DNA of 39,582 nucleotides. Origin: Candidatus Cloacimonadota bacterium (GTDB lineage Bacteria > Cloacimonadota > Cloacimonadia > Cloacimonadales > Cloacimonadaceae). Location of the stretch: NCBI GenBank assembly GCA_023392795.1, contig JAEWNJ010000057.1, forward strand, positions 1 to 39,582. The letters are read 5' to 3'. The translations under genes were made by a program, and so were the position numbers. The first letter of the stretch is position 1, and every line of letters begins with the position of its first letter. The notes below the pieces were generated by a model. That model was not told the DNA's origin. It worked only from the letters and a program-made list of their open reading frames with translations, and ran no database searches. Shown here one piece after another: positions 8,072 through 16,765 of this stretch.

Positions 8072-11038
8072 TTATTTCTGAATCACAGCCAGGCCGGTCT
8101 TGCCATCCATCCTCACGATCAGGGGGTGGTCAAATTCCACATGCACAAAGTAATCTCCACGTTCTGTTATTGGTTGTTTACATAGCCAGTCCAGATCAAT
8201 GTAATCCGTCTTGGACACAAATGGAATGGTGAAATAGCCCACATTCATCGCCACCAAATTGTGGAAGAAATGCGTACCCTGGCTGGCTTCCACGATGAAA
8301 TCCCTTAGACCAGTTTCCAGGATCACTTTCGCCCGGTTTATCTGAGGCCAGCGGACGGGTATGCCCAAGAACTTATCCCGCGAACCCCATCGGCCGGGAC
8401 CGATTAGAATATAGCGCTTGCCCTGTTTTGCCATTTTATCATTGAATTTCTCGATCTCTTCCTGCATTTTATGGGTCATGGTCTTATCAAAACACGCAGG
8501 ATCAAGGTAGATCACATCGCGTAATTCATCAATAATCCCATTACCCATTCCATGCTCAGTGTACATCAGCAGATCATCCTTGTTCAGCTTATCTGCATCG
8601 ATATGATAGGCATCGGTGCTCACAGACAGCGGCCTGATCTGCAGGATGTAAAAGGTTGGTTTGTTGGCAAAGCTCTTTTCCTGATCCAGGTTGACGGCAA
8701 ATTCGATCTCCACCGGTATACCCAGCGCGATTTCTCCGATCTCCAGCAATTCCTGCACGATCCTGGCCAGCGGGAAGTAGTGGTATTTCAGGATCGAAGC
8801 AAAAGTGAGCACCTTCAGGCCTTTCTCCTGCAGGTTATCCGTCAGGCGATAGTTTTCATAATCCCACACCGAAGCCAGGTACTTCAGGGTGCCGTGAGAA
8901 TCTGCGTCCGCAAGTTTCAGTCTTGCCAAAGTTATCTCTTCCCCTTTGGTGAGGTCGAAGTCATTACTGGCCAGATTGAGGGCAAAGAACTCCTTTTGGG
9001 AATTGCGCATCATTTCTTCGGGGGGCAACATGTCCAGCTCGGGATACTTTGGGCAAAAGCGATAGTTTAGCTTGCCTTCCACCACGGATTTGCCCAGTCC
9101 CAGGGCGACATTGGCGATGCCATCTGTATGCTGCATATGCGAAGTGGGGTAGAAGTTGTAACTCTGTGCCACTCCTGAAACATGGGGATAGTAATAGCTT
9201 TCACCCTGTAAACTGCCCACGGTTTCCTGGATAATGACAGCCATCTTCTCTTCTTCCGCTTTGAAGTTCAGGGCATCCAGGAAATTACGAGCGTCTTCCA
9301 GAAATACGGAGGCAAAGACGAGCTTTATGGCATCCATCAATTGCCGTAGGCGATGCATCTTGTCTGTGTGATTATTGGGCAGCATAAAGGTGCGGTATAC
9401 TCCAGCAAGAGGTTGTGCCTGAGAATCTTCCAATAGACTGGACGATCTGACCGCAATGGGATAGGTCACGTGATCCAGATATATCTCGAGTCGCCTCACC
9501 AGAGCATCCGAGAGTTGCCCTTTGATGAATATGTCGTCTATCTCATCGTCGCTTTTCCCCGGTACCCTGTCCATAATCCGGTTGCGTTCCAGGAACTGGT
9601 CGAACTCGTTGGTTCCGATGATCGCCGTGGATGGCAGCGAGATAGCGGTATTCTCGAACTTTTTCTCATAATCCATGGTGCATAGCAATGCGTTCAGGAA
9701 TGCCAATCCACGCCCCTTACCCCCCAGCGAACCTTCGGTGAGCCGGATTATCTGATTCATCTCTGCCAGCGAGACAGCGTCAAAATTTATGATCTTGCCC
9801 CGGTTTTTCTCGATGCGTACCGTACGGAAGATGTGATACAGGAATCGACGCAACTCATCTCGGGAATCAAAATCCTCGATCTTCATGGGGCGTATTTTCT
9901 TGGCGATTTGCACTTCACCGTGGGCGATCAGCCAATTTGAGAAATGGTTGAAGCGACTGTGAAACTCCAGCGAATCGACAGGAATCTCCAGGATTTTCTC
10001 TTCAAAATCTGCGATGTTTGCCGCTTCGTCGATGATCTCTCCTGTCGGATTACGGAATATGAAATTGCCAAAGCCCAGATTGTAAACCATGTACTCACGC
10101 AAGTCGCGAAATAGGTGTTTGGAGTTTTTATTCAGGAAATGCACTCCCAGATCGTGCGCGTCAGCTTCGTTTTCAGCTTCAGAAGATTGCAGGATCATTG
10201 GCAAATCCCGGTTTTTGGATAGTATCTGTCGTACCAACTTGAATCCAGCCTTGGCGTCCACTTCTCCGCCAATCCGGTATCGTATATCGGAAATAACGCA
10301 GAGCATAAAATCCTTGTACTTCTCATACAGACGTATCGCTTCTTCATAGTCATGAGCAAGCAGTACCTTGGGGCGAATGCGCATGCGCAGATGCTTGTTT
10401 ATGTCGCTAACCTCTTCTTCGATCAGCTTCTGCGTCTGTTTCATGATCACCGAGTACAGGGATGGCATAAACATTGAGTAATAGTGTACACTGTCTTCCA
10501 CCAGCAGGATAACGCGGACCAGGCCGTGCGTGGTGTCATATTCCACGTTCATGGCGTCTTCCACGCTCTTCACCATTGCCAGAAAGAGCTTTGTGTCACC
10601 ATTCCAGAGAAAGACATCGTCGATGAATACCCGCTCATCCACGTGGTTTTCCCAAATGATGTAGTCCGAGGCCACATTCAACAGTAGTAATACCTTCAAA
10701 TCGGGATGCTCTGCTTTTACCTGCTTCGCAAGGTCAAAGGGGCCGATCTCACCGATGCGCATCATCGTAATTACCAGATCGTATGAGTGCTGCTTCAGCT
10801 TTTCCAATGCGTCTGCTCCAGTGGGGACAGAAGTTATCCTGGGCGCAGTGGATAGGTTTAGTTGCCGATATTCTCCAAATATCTGCTCCGATAGCCGGCC
10901 GTCCTGCTCAAATATGAAGGCGTCATAAAACGTGGATACCAATAGGATGTCCCGCACCCTTCTTTGCATCAGTTGGTGAAAGATGTCTTCGCCGAACTTG
11001 AATTTATTGTAATAGTAATTCAGTTCTTCCATTTTCAT
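8072..11038 (-). CDS. Receiver/dikinase ATP-grasp fusion, upstream paralogue with intact receiver residues
   Basis: 988 aa. Residues ~29-150 are a receiver-like domain without the phosphoacceptor (ITMM where Asp is expected). Residues ~174-320 look like a second receiver with a long helical insertion. Here the key residues are present: E181-D182 (LLVEDS), D251 (VISDIRY), S285/S286 (LQSSE) and K304 (FLNKNS). The PPDK/PEP-synthase N-terminal-like core follows: GGKGRGLAFL (439-448), AVRSSSLLED (529-538) and FYILQIRPL (796-804). The C-terminal tail holds GPGRWGS (880-886) and EASQGTHFFHN (917-927), both shared with the paralogue. There is no canonical SHAA-type phosphohistidine motif or PEP-binding barrel. 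GAGGT precedes the start by 7 nt. It is first in a likely operon with the second paralogue and gdhA. Exact activity unknown. Confidence 0.85.
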   Translation of the reverse strand: MKMEELNYYYNKFKFGEDIFHQLMQRRVRDILLVSTFYDAFIFEQDGRLSEQIFGEYRQLNLSTAPRITSVPTGADALEKLKQHSYDLVITMMRIGEIGPFDLAKQVKAEHPDLKVLLLLNVASDYIIWENHVDERVFIDDVFLWNGDTKLFLAMVKSVEDAMNVEYDTTHGLVRVILLVEDSVHYYSMFMPSLYSVIMKQTQKLIEEEVSDINKHLRMRIRPKVLLAHDYEEAIRLYEKYKDFMLCVISDIRYRIGGEVDAKAGFKLVRQILSKNRDLPMILQSSEAENEADAHDLGVHFLNKNSKHLFRDLREYMVYNLGFGNFIFRNPTGEIIDEAANIADFEEKILEIPVDSLEFHSRFNHFSNWLIAHGEVQIAKKIRPMKIEDFDSRDELRRFLYHIFRTVRIEKNRGKIINFDAVSLAEMNQIIRLTEGSLGGKGRGLAFLNALLCTMDYEKKFENTAISLPSTAIIGTNEFDQFLERNRIMDRVPGKSDDEIDDIFIKGQLSDALVRRLEIYLDHVTYPIAVRSSSLLEDSQAQPLAGVYRTFMLPNNHTDKMHRLRQLMDAIKLVFASVFLEDARNFLDALNFKAEEEKMAVIIQETVGSLQGESYYYPHVSGVAQSYNFYPTSHMQHTDGIANVALGLGKSVVEGKLNYRFCPKYPELDMLPPEEMMRNSQKEFFALNLASNDFDLTKGEEITLARLKLADADSHGTLKYLASVWDYENYRLTDNLQEKGLKVLTFASILKYHYFPLARIVQELLEIGEIALGIPVEIEFAVNLDQEKSFANKPTFYILQIRPLSVSTDAYHIDADKLNKDDLLMYTEHGMGNGIIDELRDVIYLDPACFDKTMTHKMQEEIEKFNDKMAKQGKRYILIGPGRWGSRDKFLGIPVRWPQINRAKVILETGLRDFIVEASQGTHFFHNLVAMNVGYFTIPFVSKTDYIDLDWLCKQPITERGDYFVHVEFDHPLIVRMDGKTGLAVIQK

Positions 11039-11080
11039 TGTTCATACCTCAATTTTTGGGGGCGATCTTTATGTGAACGA

Positions 11081-11109
11081 TCCTCATCTCAAATGCTGAA
11101 AGCTGTCAA
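11081..11109 (-). promoter_or_regulatory. Candidate promoter of the dikinase-like/gdhA cluster
   Basis: On the minus strand, TTGACA (11109-11104) is followed at 17-bp spacing by TGAGGA (11086-11081), a poor -10. The distance to the ATG at 11038 leaves a leader of about 35 nt. The -35 is clear; the -10 is weak. Confidence 0.38.
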
Positions 11110-11190
11110 TAGAAAAGTGACAGTGTGTTGCCTATGATTGGCATGGAGATCGTAGGATACCCACGGTTAAGCCATTGCAACCCAGTTTGA

Positions 11191-11345
11191 TAAGGTATGC
11201 TATTCCGCGACCGACTGTACAACCGCGTGTCCATTCCTGGTTTCCTTTGCTTTTGTAACTCTCTTGCCACCCTCCTGCGTCCCACGGAAGAAGAGTCCAG
11301 GTGAGTGGCAGGTGGCTGGATGGCCAGCTAAGCCCGTATGGTGCG
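11191..11345 (-). repeat. Dispersed intergenic element, copy A
   Basis: Read on the minus strand, this ~150-nt stretch aligns almost without gaps to 32086-32234 (plus strand). The best-conserved block is CGTGGGACGCA followed by GAGGGT and, 40 nt on, CCAGGAATGG. Both copies can form the same 5-bp hairpin around GTGGGACGCA, with substitutions that keep pairing (C-G to U-G, U-A to U-G). In this copy an open frame of 60 codons (11382 to 11200) begins six bases after an AGGAGG and covers the element. Several changes in the central block (peptides ATCHSPG and RGTQEG) are silent in that frame. It is therefore either a structured RNA/DNA repeat or the remnant of a small mobile or coding unit. The rest of the 11039-11662 gap shows no gene. 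Confidence 0.6.
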
Positions 11346-11662
11346 TGAAGACCTGATCCTTGTTTGACGGGCCTCGTTGCATATATCCCTCCTATCCCAG
11401 TTATATTCCTGTGTGAATGACAATCCCTTGCCGGACACCATATTGAGAGTATGATCTATTGCTTCCTGCCGTGGGTAAGTCAAGCTGTTGCACAAATGCA
11501 ACAATATTTAGCCGATAACCATAAAATGACCTTTCGAGGTTGTTTTTTCCCTTGACCTGTCCTAGGGGATTGAATTTGCTGGATCCAATATGTGGAGATA
11601 TGAATAACGAATGGCAAGACTACGAATGATAACCCCCTACCTGCAGAAGCGCGGAGTGAAGT

Positions 11663-12628
11663 GTGGCTGATCAGCCCAAGCATACCGTTGTTACTGCTTG
11701 CGACCACGAATTTTTGTGGGGGGCGTTGCTATTGGGGATTTCCATGCGCTATCAGGGCATGAACTGCCCCTTTCACGTCCTTGCCTACGATCTTCCAGCG
11801 GAGGATGTCCGCATTTTAGAGAGCATTCCCAATACCAGAGTCTTTCCCACCCAAAAAAGGGATACTCGAAGCATCTGCACACAGAAGCCAATGGCCATTG
11901 CCAGTGCAGAGACCGAAACCATTGTCTGGATGGATGCTGATTGCGTGGTGAGTGGGAACCTGGAAAAATACTTCATCTGTCCCAATAACAGCATTCAGAT
12001 CAGGATCCGGGGTACGGAGGAAAACGCCACTGTATTCCGCAATTATTATGCTCGCTCTGATGTTCATGGCAGTATCCCCTCCGCCGTGTTGAAGGTTTGG
12101 ATGGAAGACGTGGGGGATCTGCGCAAGAGTCGTATCAAATCAACCTTTCAGACCAATTGCTTTGTCTTGAACCGCAGCCATCTTCCCTTTATCAATCAAT
12201 GGCAAGCGCAGATGGAGAAAGTGATCCCTGAGGGTACAGCCGGTGTGTACAATCCCAAGAGCAAGGCCTATTCAATGACCGATGAATCGGTGATAAACTC
12301 TCTGCTGGCATATTCTTCTGCCGCCCCCGCCACCTCAGAGTATTTGATGGATAAAGATCTCGATGCTCTGTGTATCCACTTTGGCTTGAAACCAAAACCC
12401 TGGCAACACTGGACTCTGCAGGCATTTGAGATCTATCCATACATTCATCAGATTCTTGAGTGGGCTGCCGCTCAGGGATATATGCTGCCTCCTTTTCCAG
12501 AATCATTCAAACCCCAAAACCAGGAAAAAGAGTATAAAAGGGCAGTGTATCATAGCATCTACAAGGAGCTCCGATACCACGTCTCAAGCGGCGTGAGGGC
12601 TTTTTTCAGGCTCTGGCGCAGCGGGTAG
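11663..12628 (+). CDS. Putative glycosyltransferase (DxD, GT-A like)
   Basis: 321 aa, GTG start with GGAG 6 nt upstream. The N-terminal half looks like a nucleotide-diphospho-sugar transferase fold: an opening strand HTVVTACDHEF, a middle block ending QKPMAIASAET, and the metal-binding DxD motif within IVWMDADCVVSGNL (D91-x-D93). This arrangement resembles GT8-like or related retaining transferases that use UDP-sugars, but I cannot name donor or acceptor. No signal peptide or membrane segment; the C-terminus is basic (RAFFRLWRSG), which could favour membrane association. It stands alone between the divergent dikinase-like cluster and a lipoprotein gene. No surface-polysaccharide cluster accompanies it in the window. 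Confidence 0.65.
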   Translation: MADQPKHTVVTACDHEFLWGALLLGISMRYQGMNCPFHVLAYDLPAEDVRILESIPNTRVFPTQKRDTRSICTQKPMAIASAETETIVWMDADCVVSGNLEKYFICPNNSIQIRIRGTEENATVFRNYYARSDVHGSIPSAVLKVWMEDVGDLRKSRIKSTFQTNCFVLNRSHLPFINQWQAQMEKVIPEGTAGVYNPKSKAYSMTDESVINSLLAYSSAAPATSEYLMDKDLDALCIHFGLKPKPWQHWTLQAFEIYPYIHQILEWAAAQGYMLPPFPESFKPQNQEKEYKRAVYHSIYKELRYHVSSGVRAFFRLWRSG

Positions 12629-12653
12629 AAATTGCAAAAGTGAAAAATAGTAC

Positions 12654-12682
12654 TTGACTGCAATACGGCACCGAATATCTTG
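12654..12682 (+). promoter_or_regulatory. Candidate promoter of the LruC-type lipoprotein
   Basis: TTGACT at 12654-12659 is followed after 16 bp by TATCTT (12676-12681). The start codon is at 12721, leaving a short leader. The match is moderate. Confidence 0.4.
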
Positions 12683-12720
12683 TCATCATACTTAATTACA
12701 AAAGGTCCGTGAGGTTGGAT

Positions 12721-14685
12721 ATGAATCGCTTTTTCAGACTGCTGGCAAGTCTTGCGTTGATCGCTCTGGCGATCTCCGCTTGCTCGGATAACGGGGATAA
12801 CGTATATGTTCCGGTTGCCGATCTTGCTGTATCTCCTGATTTTAACTGGCAAACTACACGTCCGGTTGACGTGGAACTGCAAGTACTAACTAATGCTGCA
12901 GAACCCGTTCCCGGTATCGTTTTTGAAATTTTCACCCAGAAACCTGATCAGTACAGTACACCGATGGGGAAAGGCGTTACTGGAGCTGATGGTGTATATA
13001 ACACCCGTCTTACAATACCCACAGGAGTGAAGAGTGTTTGGGCCCGCGGCTTTATGTCCACTACAGAGATACCAGTGATTGCTGATCGCGCAGCACACAC
13101 CTATGGCAATACTCAGGCTGAAGACAAGAGCGGTTTGACCATGCTGGATGGTAAAGGTGTGAAATTTCAAAATACACCTGGATTATCGTACACTTACAAC
13201 GGCACACCGCATCCCATGACAAATCAAGTGATCAGTGCTGATTTCCTGACCAGAGTAAATGCTGCCCTCCCTGAGGGATCATCCATCCAGAACAGCCATC
13301 CTGAATACCTTAACAACGCCAATCAGCAAAATATCAAGATCGATCAAGACGCTGAGGTGTGGATTACCTTCGTCACTGAAGGTGCTGGTTATCTGAATAC
13401 TCTTGGTTACTACTCATATGACAGCAACAACCCTCCCAAGAAGGCCAACAAGATTAGTAGCCACAACGTTTTGCTCCCCAATGCTTCTCTTAATGGCAGC
13501 GGTGGCCATTTGAACTCCGGAAATACTGTTTATCTTGGCGAGTTTGATGAGGGGACTACTTTGGGCTGGTTTTTGGTCGCCAATGGTTATAGACAGGGTC
13601 TTTTTAGTTTTCACATCAGTGATAGAGAACCAGTGTATTATTCCAACAAAGACTTTAACCCCGAGAGTGGGGACAAACAACACAGCGTGATGATCTACGA
13701 TGCCCCATCCCAGAAGTTCTTAATAGGTTTTGAAGATTTGGATCGTGACGATAACAGCGACGATGACTTCAATGATGTAGTGTTTTACGTCACCGTCAAT
13801 CCTCTCTCAGCAGTTGATATGACAAATGTTGTGTCAGTGGGTGGAGTTTCTGATCAGGATGGTGATGGTATTGCCGATGTTGACGACGATTATCCCGAAG
13901 ATGCCTCATTGGCTTTCAATAATACGACTTACCCGGAAGATGCCGTTGGCACCCTGGCTTTTGAAGACCTCTGGCCTGAAGTTGGCGACTATGACTTTAA
14001 TGATATGGTGATAGATTACAACGTAAATCAGATCACCAATGCCTCAAACGAAGTGAAGAAAGTGGAGATGAGCTACAAGCTTCGGGCAATTGGTGCGAAC
14101 AAAAAGAATGGTTTTGCCGTGGAGCTTCCCTTTAGCAGCGCTCAGATCTACGATGTAAATGCCAGCCTGCCTGAGTTCTTTGAACACGAGATTGGGGACA
14201 AAGCGGTGCTCCGCTTCTTTAATAATACCAATAACCTCATCCCTTCAGAAGTTTTAGTAAACACTGTGCCCGGCAGTCCTTACAGAATGCCGGTGGAATT
14301 CAACGTCAGCTTTAAGCTGCATACTCCTATTGCATTATCTGACATTACCACAGCTCCGCCATACAATCCTTTCATCTTTGTAAATGAAGTGCGAAGCCAC
14401 GAAATCCACCTTTCCGGATATGCTCCCACCCCTCTGATGAACATGTCATTGTTCGGCACCGGTGGTGACGCCAGCACTCCTGGAAACTGGTATAAATCCG
14501 TTGATAATCTGCCTTGGGGAGTGAATATTCCCCAGCTTTGGGATTACCCAATCGAACATGCTGAGATTACCAAACCCTATCAGAAGTTCAAAGACTGGGC
14601 TCAGAGCAATGGCAGTTCCTACACAGATTGGTTCGCTGATCATGATGGTTACAGGAACAACGAATTTATTTATCAAGCCCCATAA
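12721..14685 (+). CDS. LruC/DUF4842-type lipoprotein with DUF4114-like domain
   Basis: 654 aa from the ATG at 12721. A GTG 12 bp upstream is in frame, but the AGG/GAGG Shine-Dalgarno lies between the two, so 12721 is chosen. A lipoprotein signal peptide ends in AISAC with Cys21 as the lipid site. An Ig-like/carboxypeptidase-regulatory-like segment follows (about 30-110). A DUF4114-like motif (GFEDLDRDDNSDDDFNDVVF, ~335-355) comes next, then an acidic, calcium-site-like stretch DQDGDGIADVDDD (~378-390). The C-terminal ~240 residues begin FEDLWPEVGDYDFNDMVIDY, typical of LruC/DUF4842 domains. These are surface or periplasmic proteins of FCB-group bacteria and leptospires with no known biochemical role. 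Monocistronic, ended by a strong terminator. Confidence 0.85.
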   Translation: MNRFFRLLASLALIALAISACSDNGDNVYVPVADLAVSPDFNWQTTRPVDVELQVLTNAAEPVPGIVFEIFTQKPDQYSTPMGKGVTGADGVYNTRLTIPTGVKSVWARGFMSTTEIPVIADRAAHTYGNTQAEDKSGLTMLDGKGVKFQNTPGLSYTYNGTPHPMTNQVISADFLTRVNAALPEGSSIQNSHPEYLNNANQQNIKIDQDAEVWITFVTEGAGYLNTLGYYSYDSNNPPKKANKISSHNVLLPNASLNGSGGHLNSGNTVYLGEFDEGTTLGWFLVANGYRQGLFSFHISDREPVYYSNKDFNPESGDKQHSVMIYDAPSQKFLIGFEDLDRDDNSDDDFNDVVFYVTVNPLSAVDMTNVVSVGGVSDQDGDGIADVDDDYPEDASLAFNNTTYPEDAVGTLAFEDLWPEVGDYDFNDMVIDYNVNQITNASNEVKKVEMSYKLRAIGANKKNGFAVELPFSSAQIYDVNASLPEFFEHEIGDKAVLRFFNNTNNLIPSEVLVNTVPGSPYRMPVEFNVSFKLHTPIALSDITTAPPYNPFIFVNEVRSHEIHLSGYAPTPLMNMSLFGTGGDASTPGNWYKSVDNLPWGVNIPQLWDYPIEHAEITKPYQKFKDWAQSNGSSYTDWFADHDGYRNNEFIYQAP

Positions 14686-14708
14686 GAAAACCCGATACAC
14701 ATCCATCC

Positions 14709-14746
14709 GCGCTTGCCATCATCCCCGTTGGCAAGCGCTCTTTTTT
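14709..14746 (+). terminator. Intrinsic terminator after the LruC-type lipoprotein
   Basis: A perfect 10-bp stem GCGCTTGCCA (14709-14718) / TGGCAAGCGC (14729-14738) with a 10-nt loop is followed by TCTTTTTT. It ends 24 bp after the lipoprotein stop and before umuC. Confidence 0.92.
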
Positions 14747-14766
14747 GCACTTCAACCATTGCCTGC

Positions 14767-14795
14767 TTGACAAAGCTGCCCTCGTTTACAATATG
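14767..14795 (+). promoter_or_regulatory. Candidate promoter of umuC
   Basis: TTGACA lies at 14767-14772, directly after the preceding terminator. The -10 is ambiguous: CAATAT at 16-bp spacing or AATATG at 17. The Shine-Dalgarno AAGGAG (14804-14809) and ATG (14814) follow. I did not recognise a LexA-type operator. Confidence 0.42.
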
Positions 14796-14813
14796 TATCC
14801 CAAAAGGAGTATC

Positions 14814-16103
14814 ATGGACAGCACCGGACTTTCAGACAAAGAGATCATTGCTTTGGTGGATTGCAATAACTTCTACGTATCCTGCGAACGAGTGTTCAAT
14901 CCCAAGCTGCAAAAAGTCCCTGTGGCTGTACTCTCAAACAATGATGGCTGCATCATATCCCGCAGTAATGAGGTGAAAGCGCTCAAAATCCCCATGGGCG
15001 CGCCGGGGTTTAAGCATGAAGCTTATCTGAAAAAACATGGTGGAGTACTCCTATCCTCAAACTACGCTCTTTACGGCGATATGAGTGCGCGGGTGATGGA
15101 AGTGCTATCCCGCTTTACTCCCGAAGTGGAGGTTTATTCCATCGATGAGGCATTTTTGAACCTTACGGGGCTACTGATCAATGACTACGAAGAATGGGGC
15201 AGGCAGCTGAAACGCACCGTATATCGTTGGACGGGAATGCCCGTATCGGTAGGCATTTCCCGTTCCAAGACCCTTGCCAAGATCGCCAATCATCACGCCA
15301 AGCGAATTCCCGCGTTCAAGGGTGCGCTGTCGCTATTGGATGAAGAACGCTGTCAGAAAGCTCTGGCTCGCATTGATGTTGGCGACATCTGGGGCATTGG
15401 CAGGCAGTATCAGAAGTTTCTCAAGCAAAATGGCATCGAAAATGCCTTGCAGCTTCGAGAAGCAGACGACAAGTTCATCGATCATTACATGACCATGGTG
15501 GGGCATAAAACCATTCTCGAACTTCGGGGTTATTCCTGCATCGGCATCGATGACGCTCCCCAGAGCAAAAAGAGCATCGTAACCTCAAAATCCTTTGGCC
15601 GACAGGTATCGGAGATCGCCGAACTGGCAGAGGCAGTATCCACCTACGTTACCCGCAGCGCCGAGAAACTGCGCGCTCAGAAATCTGTGGCGGGCCACAT
15701 GATGGTCTTTCTTTGCACAAACCGTTTCAAAGAAGGCCCGCAGTACAACAACTCCATCTCCACTACGCTTTTCCCCCCAAGTGCCTACACTCCAGATATG
15801 ATCCGCGTAGCTTTAAAACTACTTGATGAACTGTATCTGGAAGGCTTTGAATACAAGAAAGCCGGTGTGATGCTGGCTGATATCATGCATGAAGACGATG
15901 TGCCGCTAAGTTTTATCGAGACAAACTACTTGGACGACGGCAGAGCCAAATTGATGAAGGCCGTGGATCGCATCAACAAAGCCCACGGTAGAGATACAGT
16001 TTACGTAGCCAGTAGCGGGATCGATAAAGAATGGGAAATGCGCAGAACCAGGCTCAGCCCACGCTTCACAACTTCCTGGAACGATATACCCAAGGTGAAA
16101 TGA
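14814..16103 (+). CDS. umuC: Y-family DNA polymerase, UmuC type (translesion synthesis)
   Basis: 429 aa from the ATG at 14814, chosen because AAGGAG lies 4 nt upstream; a longer frame opens at 14745 inside the terminator and promoter. Catalytic acidic residues of Y-family polymerases are present: D16 (ALVDCNNFY) and D111-E112 (VYSIDEAFLNLTG). The helix-hairpin-helix region (VGDIWGIGRQYQKFL) and the UmuC C-terminal little-finger region follow. UmuC bypasses lesions at stalled forks and in E. coli needs cleaved UmuD as partner. No umuD is adjacent; instead an IMPACT/YigZ gene overlaps the stop codon. Either UmuD is encoded elsewhere or this is a stand-alone form. Confidence 0.93.
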   Translation: MDSTGLSDKEIIALVDCNNFYVSCERVFNPKLQKVPVAVLSNNDGCIISRSNEVKALKIPMGAPGFKHEAYLKKHGGVLLSSNYALYGDMSARVMEVLSRFTPEVEVYSIDEAFLNLTGLLINDYEEWGRQLKRTVYRWTGMPVSVGISRSKTLAKIANHHAKRIPAFKGALSLLDEERCQKALARIDVGDIWGIGRQYQKFLKQNGIENALQLREADDKFIDHYMTMVGHKTILELRGYSCIGIDDAPQSKKSIVTSKSFGRQVSEIAELAEAVSTYVTRSAEKLRAQKSVAGHMMVFLCTNRFKEGPQYNNSISTTLFPPSAYTPDMIRVALKLLDELYLEGFEYKKAGVMLADIMHEDDVPLSFIETNYLDDGRAKLMKAVDRINKAHGRDTVYVASSGIDKEWEMRRTRLSPRFTTSWNDIPKVK

Positions 16104-16705
16104 TGTTTTATACAGTACAAACAGCCCAATCAGCGCAGCTCAAGATCCAGCGCAGTGAGTTCCTTTCCTTCATTTTCCCGGTGACGAGCTCCGAAAGTGT
16201 GCAGGAAATCCTGAAGGAACACCAAAACACTTATGCCAATGCCACTCACAATTGCTATGCCTATGTACTGGGTTACGCTCAGCAAACACAGTACTATTCC
16301 GATGCCGGAGAGCCCGGTGGCACGGCTGGGAAGCCAATCCTTAACAGCATCCTGCGCAACGATCTCTCAGGAGTACTCATCATCGTTACGCGCTATTTCG
16401 GGGGGATAAAGCTGGGCGTGAAAGGCTTGATCGATGCGTATACTCAGAGCGCACAAGCCGCCATTGACGCCAGTGAAAGGATCCCGTTGATCCTCTATCA
16501 TGGCTATACGATTACCACAGACTATGCTTTTGTGGATGGTTTGCGCCATCAAATGGCCGCCTTTGGTGCCCTGGAGATCACCTCCGATTATACCCAGAGA
16601 GTATGTTTGAAAGTAAAAGTGCCGGAGGAGAACTTAGCGGCATTCGAAGATTATTTGATTGGTTACCAAGCAATGGGACGTTTAATTTATATGCAGGAGG
16701 ATTGA
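16103..16705 (+). CDS. yigZ: IMPACT/YigZ family protein
   Basis: 200 aa, close to E. coli YigZ (about 205). Family motifs are THNCYAYVLG, YSDAGEPGGTAGKPIL and IVTRYFGGIKLGVKGLIDAY, all in the N-terminal domain; a ferredoxin-like C-terminal domain follows. Members resemble the yeast Yih1/mammalian IMPACT domain and are thought to interact with translation or nucleic acid; the bacterial role is undefined. The ATG overlaps the umuC stop by one base (ATGATG junction, AAGGTG 5 nt before), so the two are translationally coupled. A longer frame from 16031 runs through the umuC 3' end and lacks a ribosome site. Confidence 0.92.
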   Translation: MFYTVQTAQSAQLKIQRSEFLSFIFPVTSSESVQEILKEHQNTYANATHNCYAYVLGYAQQTQYYSDAGEPGGTAGKPILNSILRNDLSGVLIIVTRYFGGIKLGVKGLIDAYTQSAQAAIDASERIPLILYHGYTITTDYAFVDGLRHQMAAFGALEITSDYTQRVCLKVKVPEENLAAFEDYLIGYQAMGRLIYMQED

Positions 16706-16765
16706 TGCCAGGGGAAATGAGGGTATCAGTAATAATCATGAATCGACAAAGACAGGGGGATGACA

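Noticed and set aside
5102..11038. True PEP synthase (ppsA) or PPDK (ppdK)
   Set aside because: Phosphohistidine and PEP-binding domains are not recognisable, and the N-terminal ~400 residues are receiver-like instead.
11480..11707. Minus-strand 75-codon frame in the gap before the glycosyltransferase
   Set aside because: Overlaps the glycosyltransferase start, lacks a ribosome site and resembles nothing known.
14745..14813. Extended umuC N-terminus from 14745
   Set aside because: Would lie within the preceding terminator and promoter; AAGGAG clearly serves the ATG at 14814.
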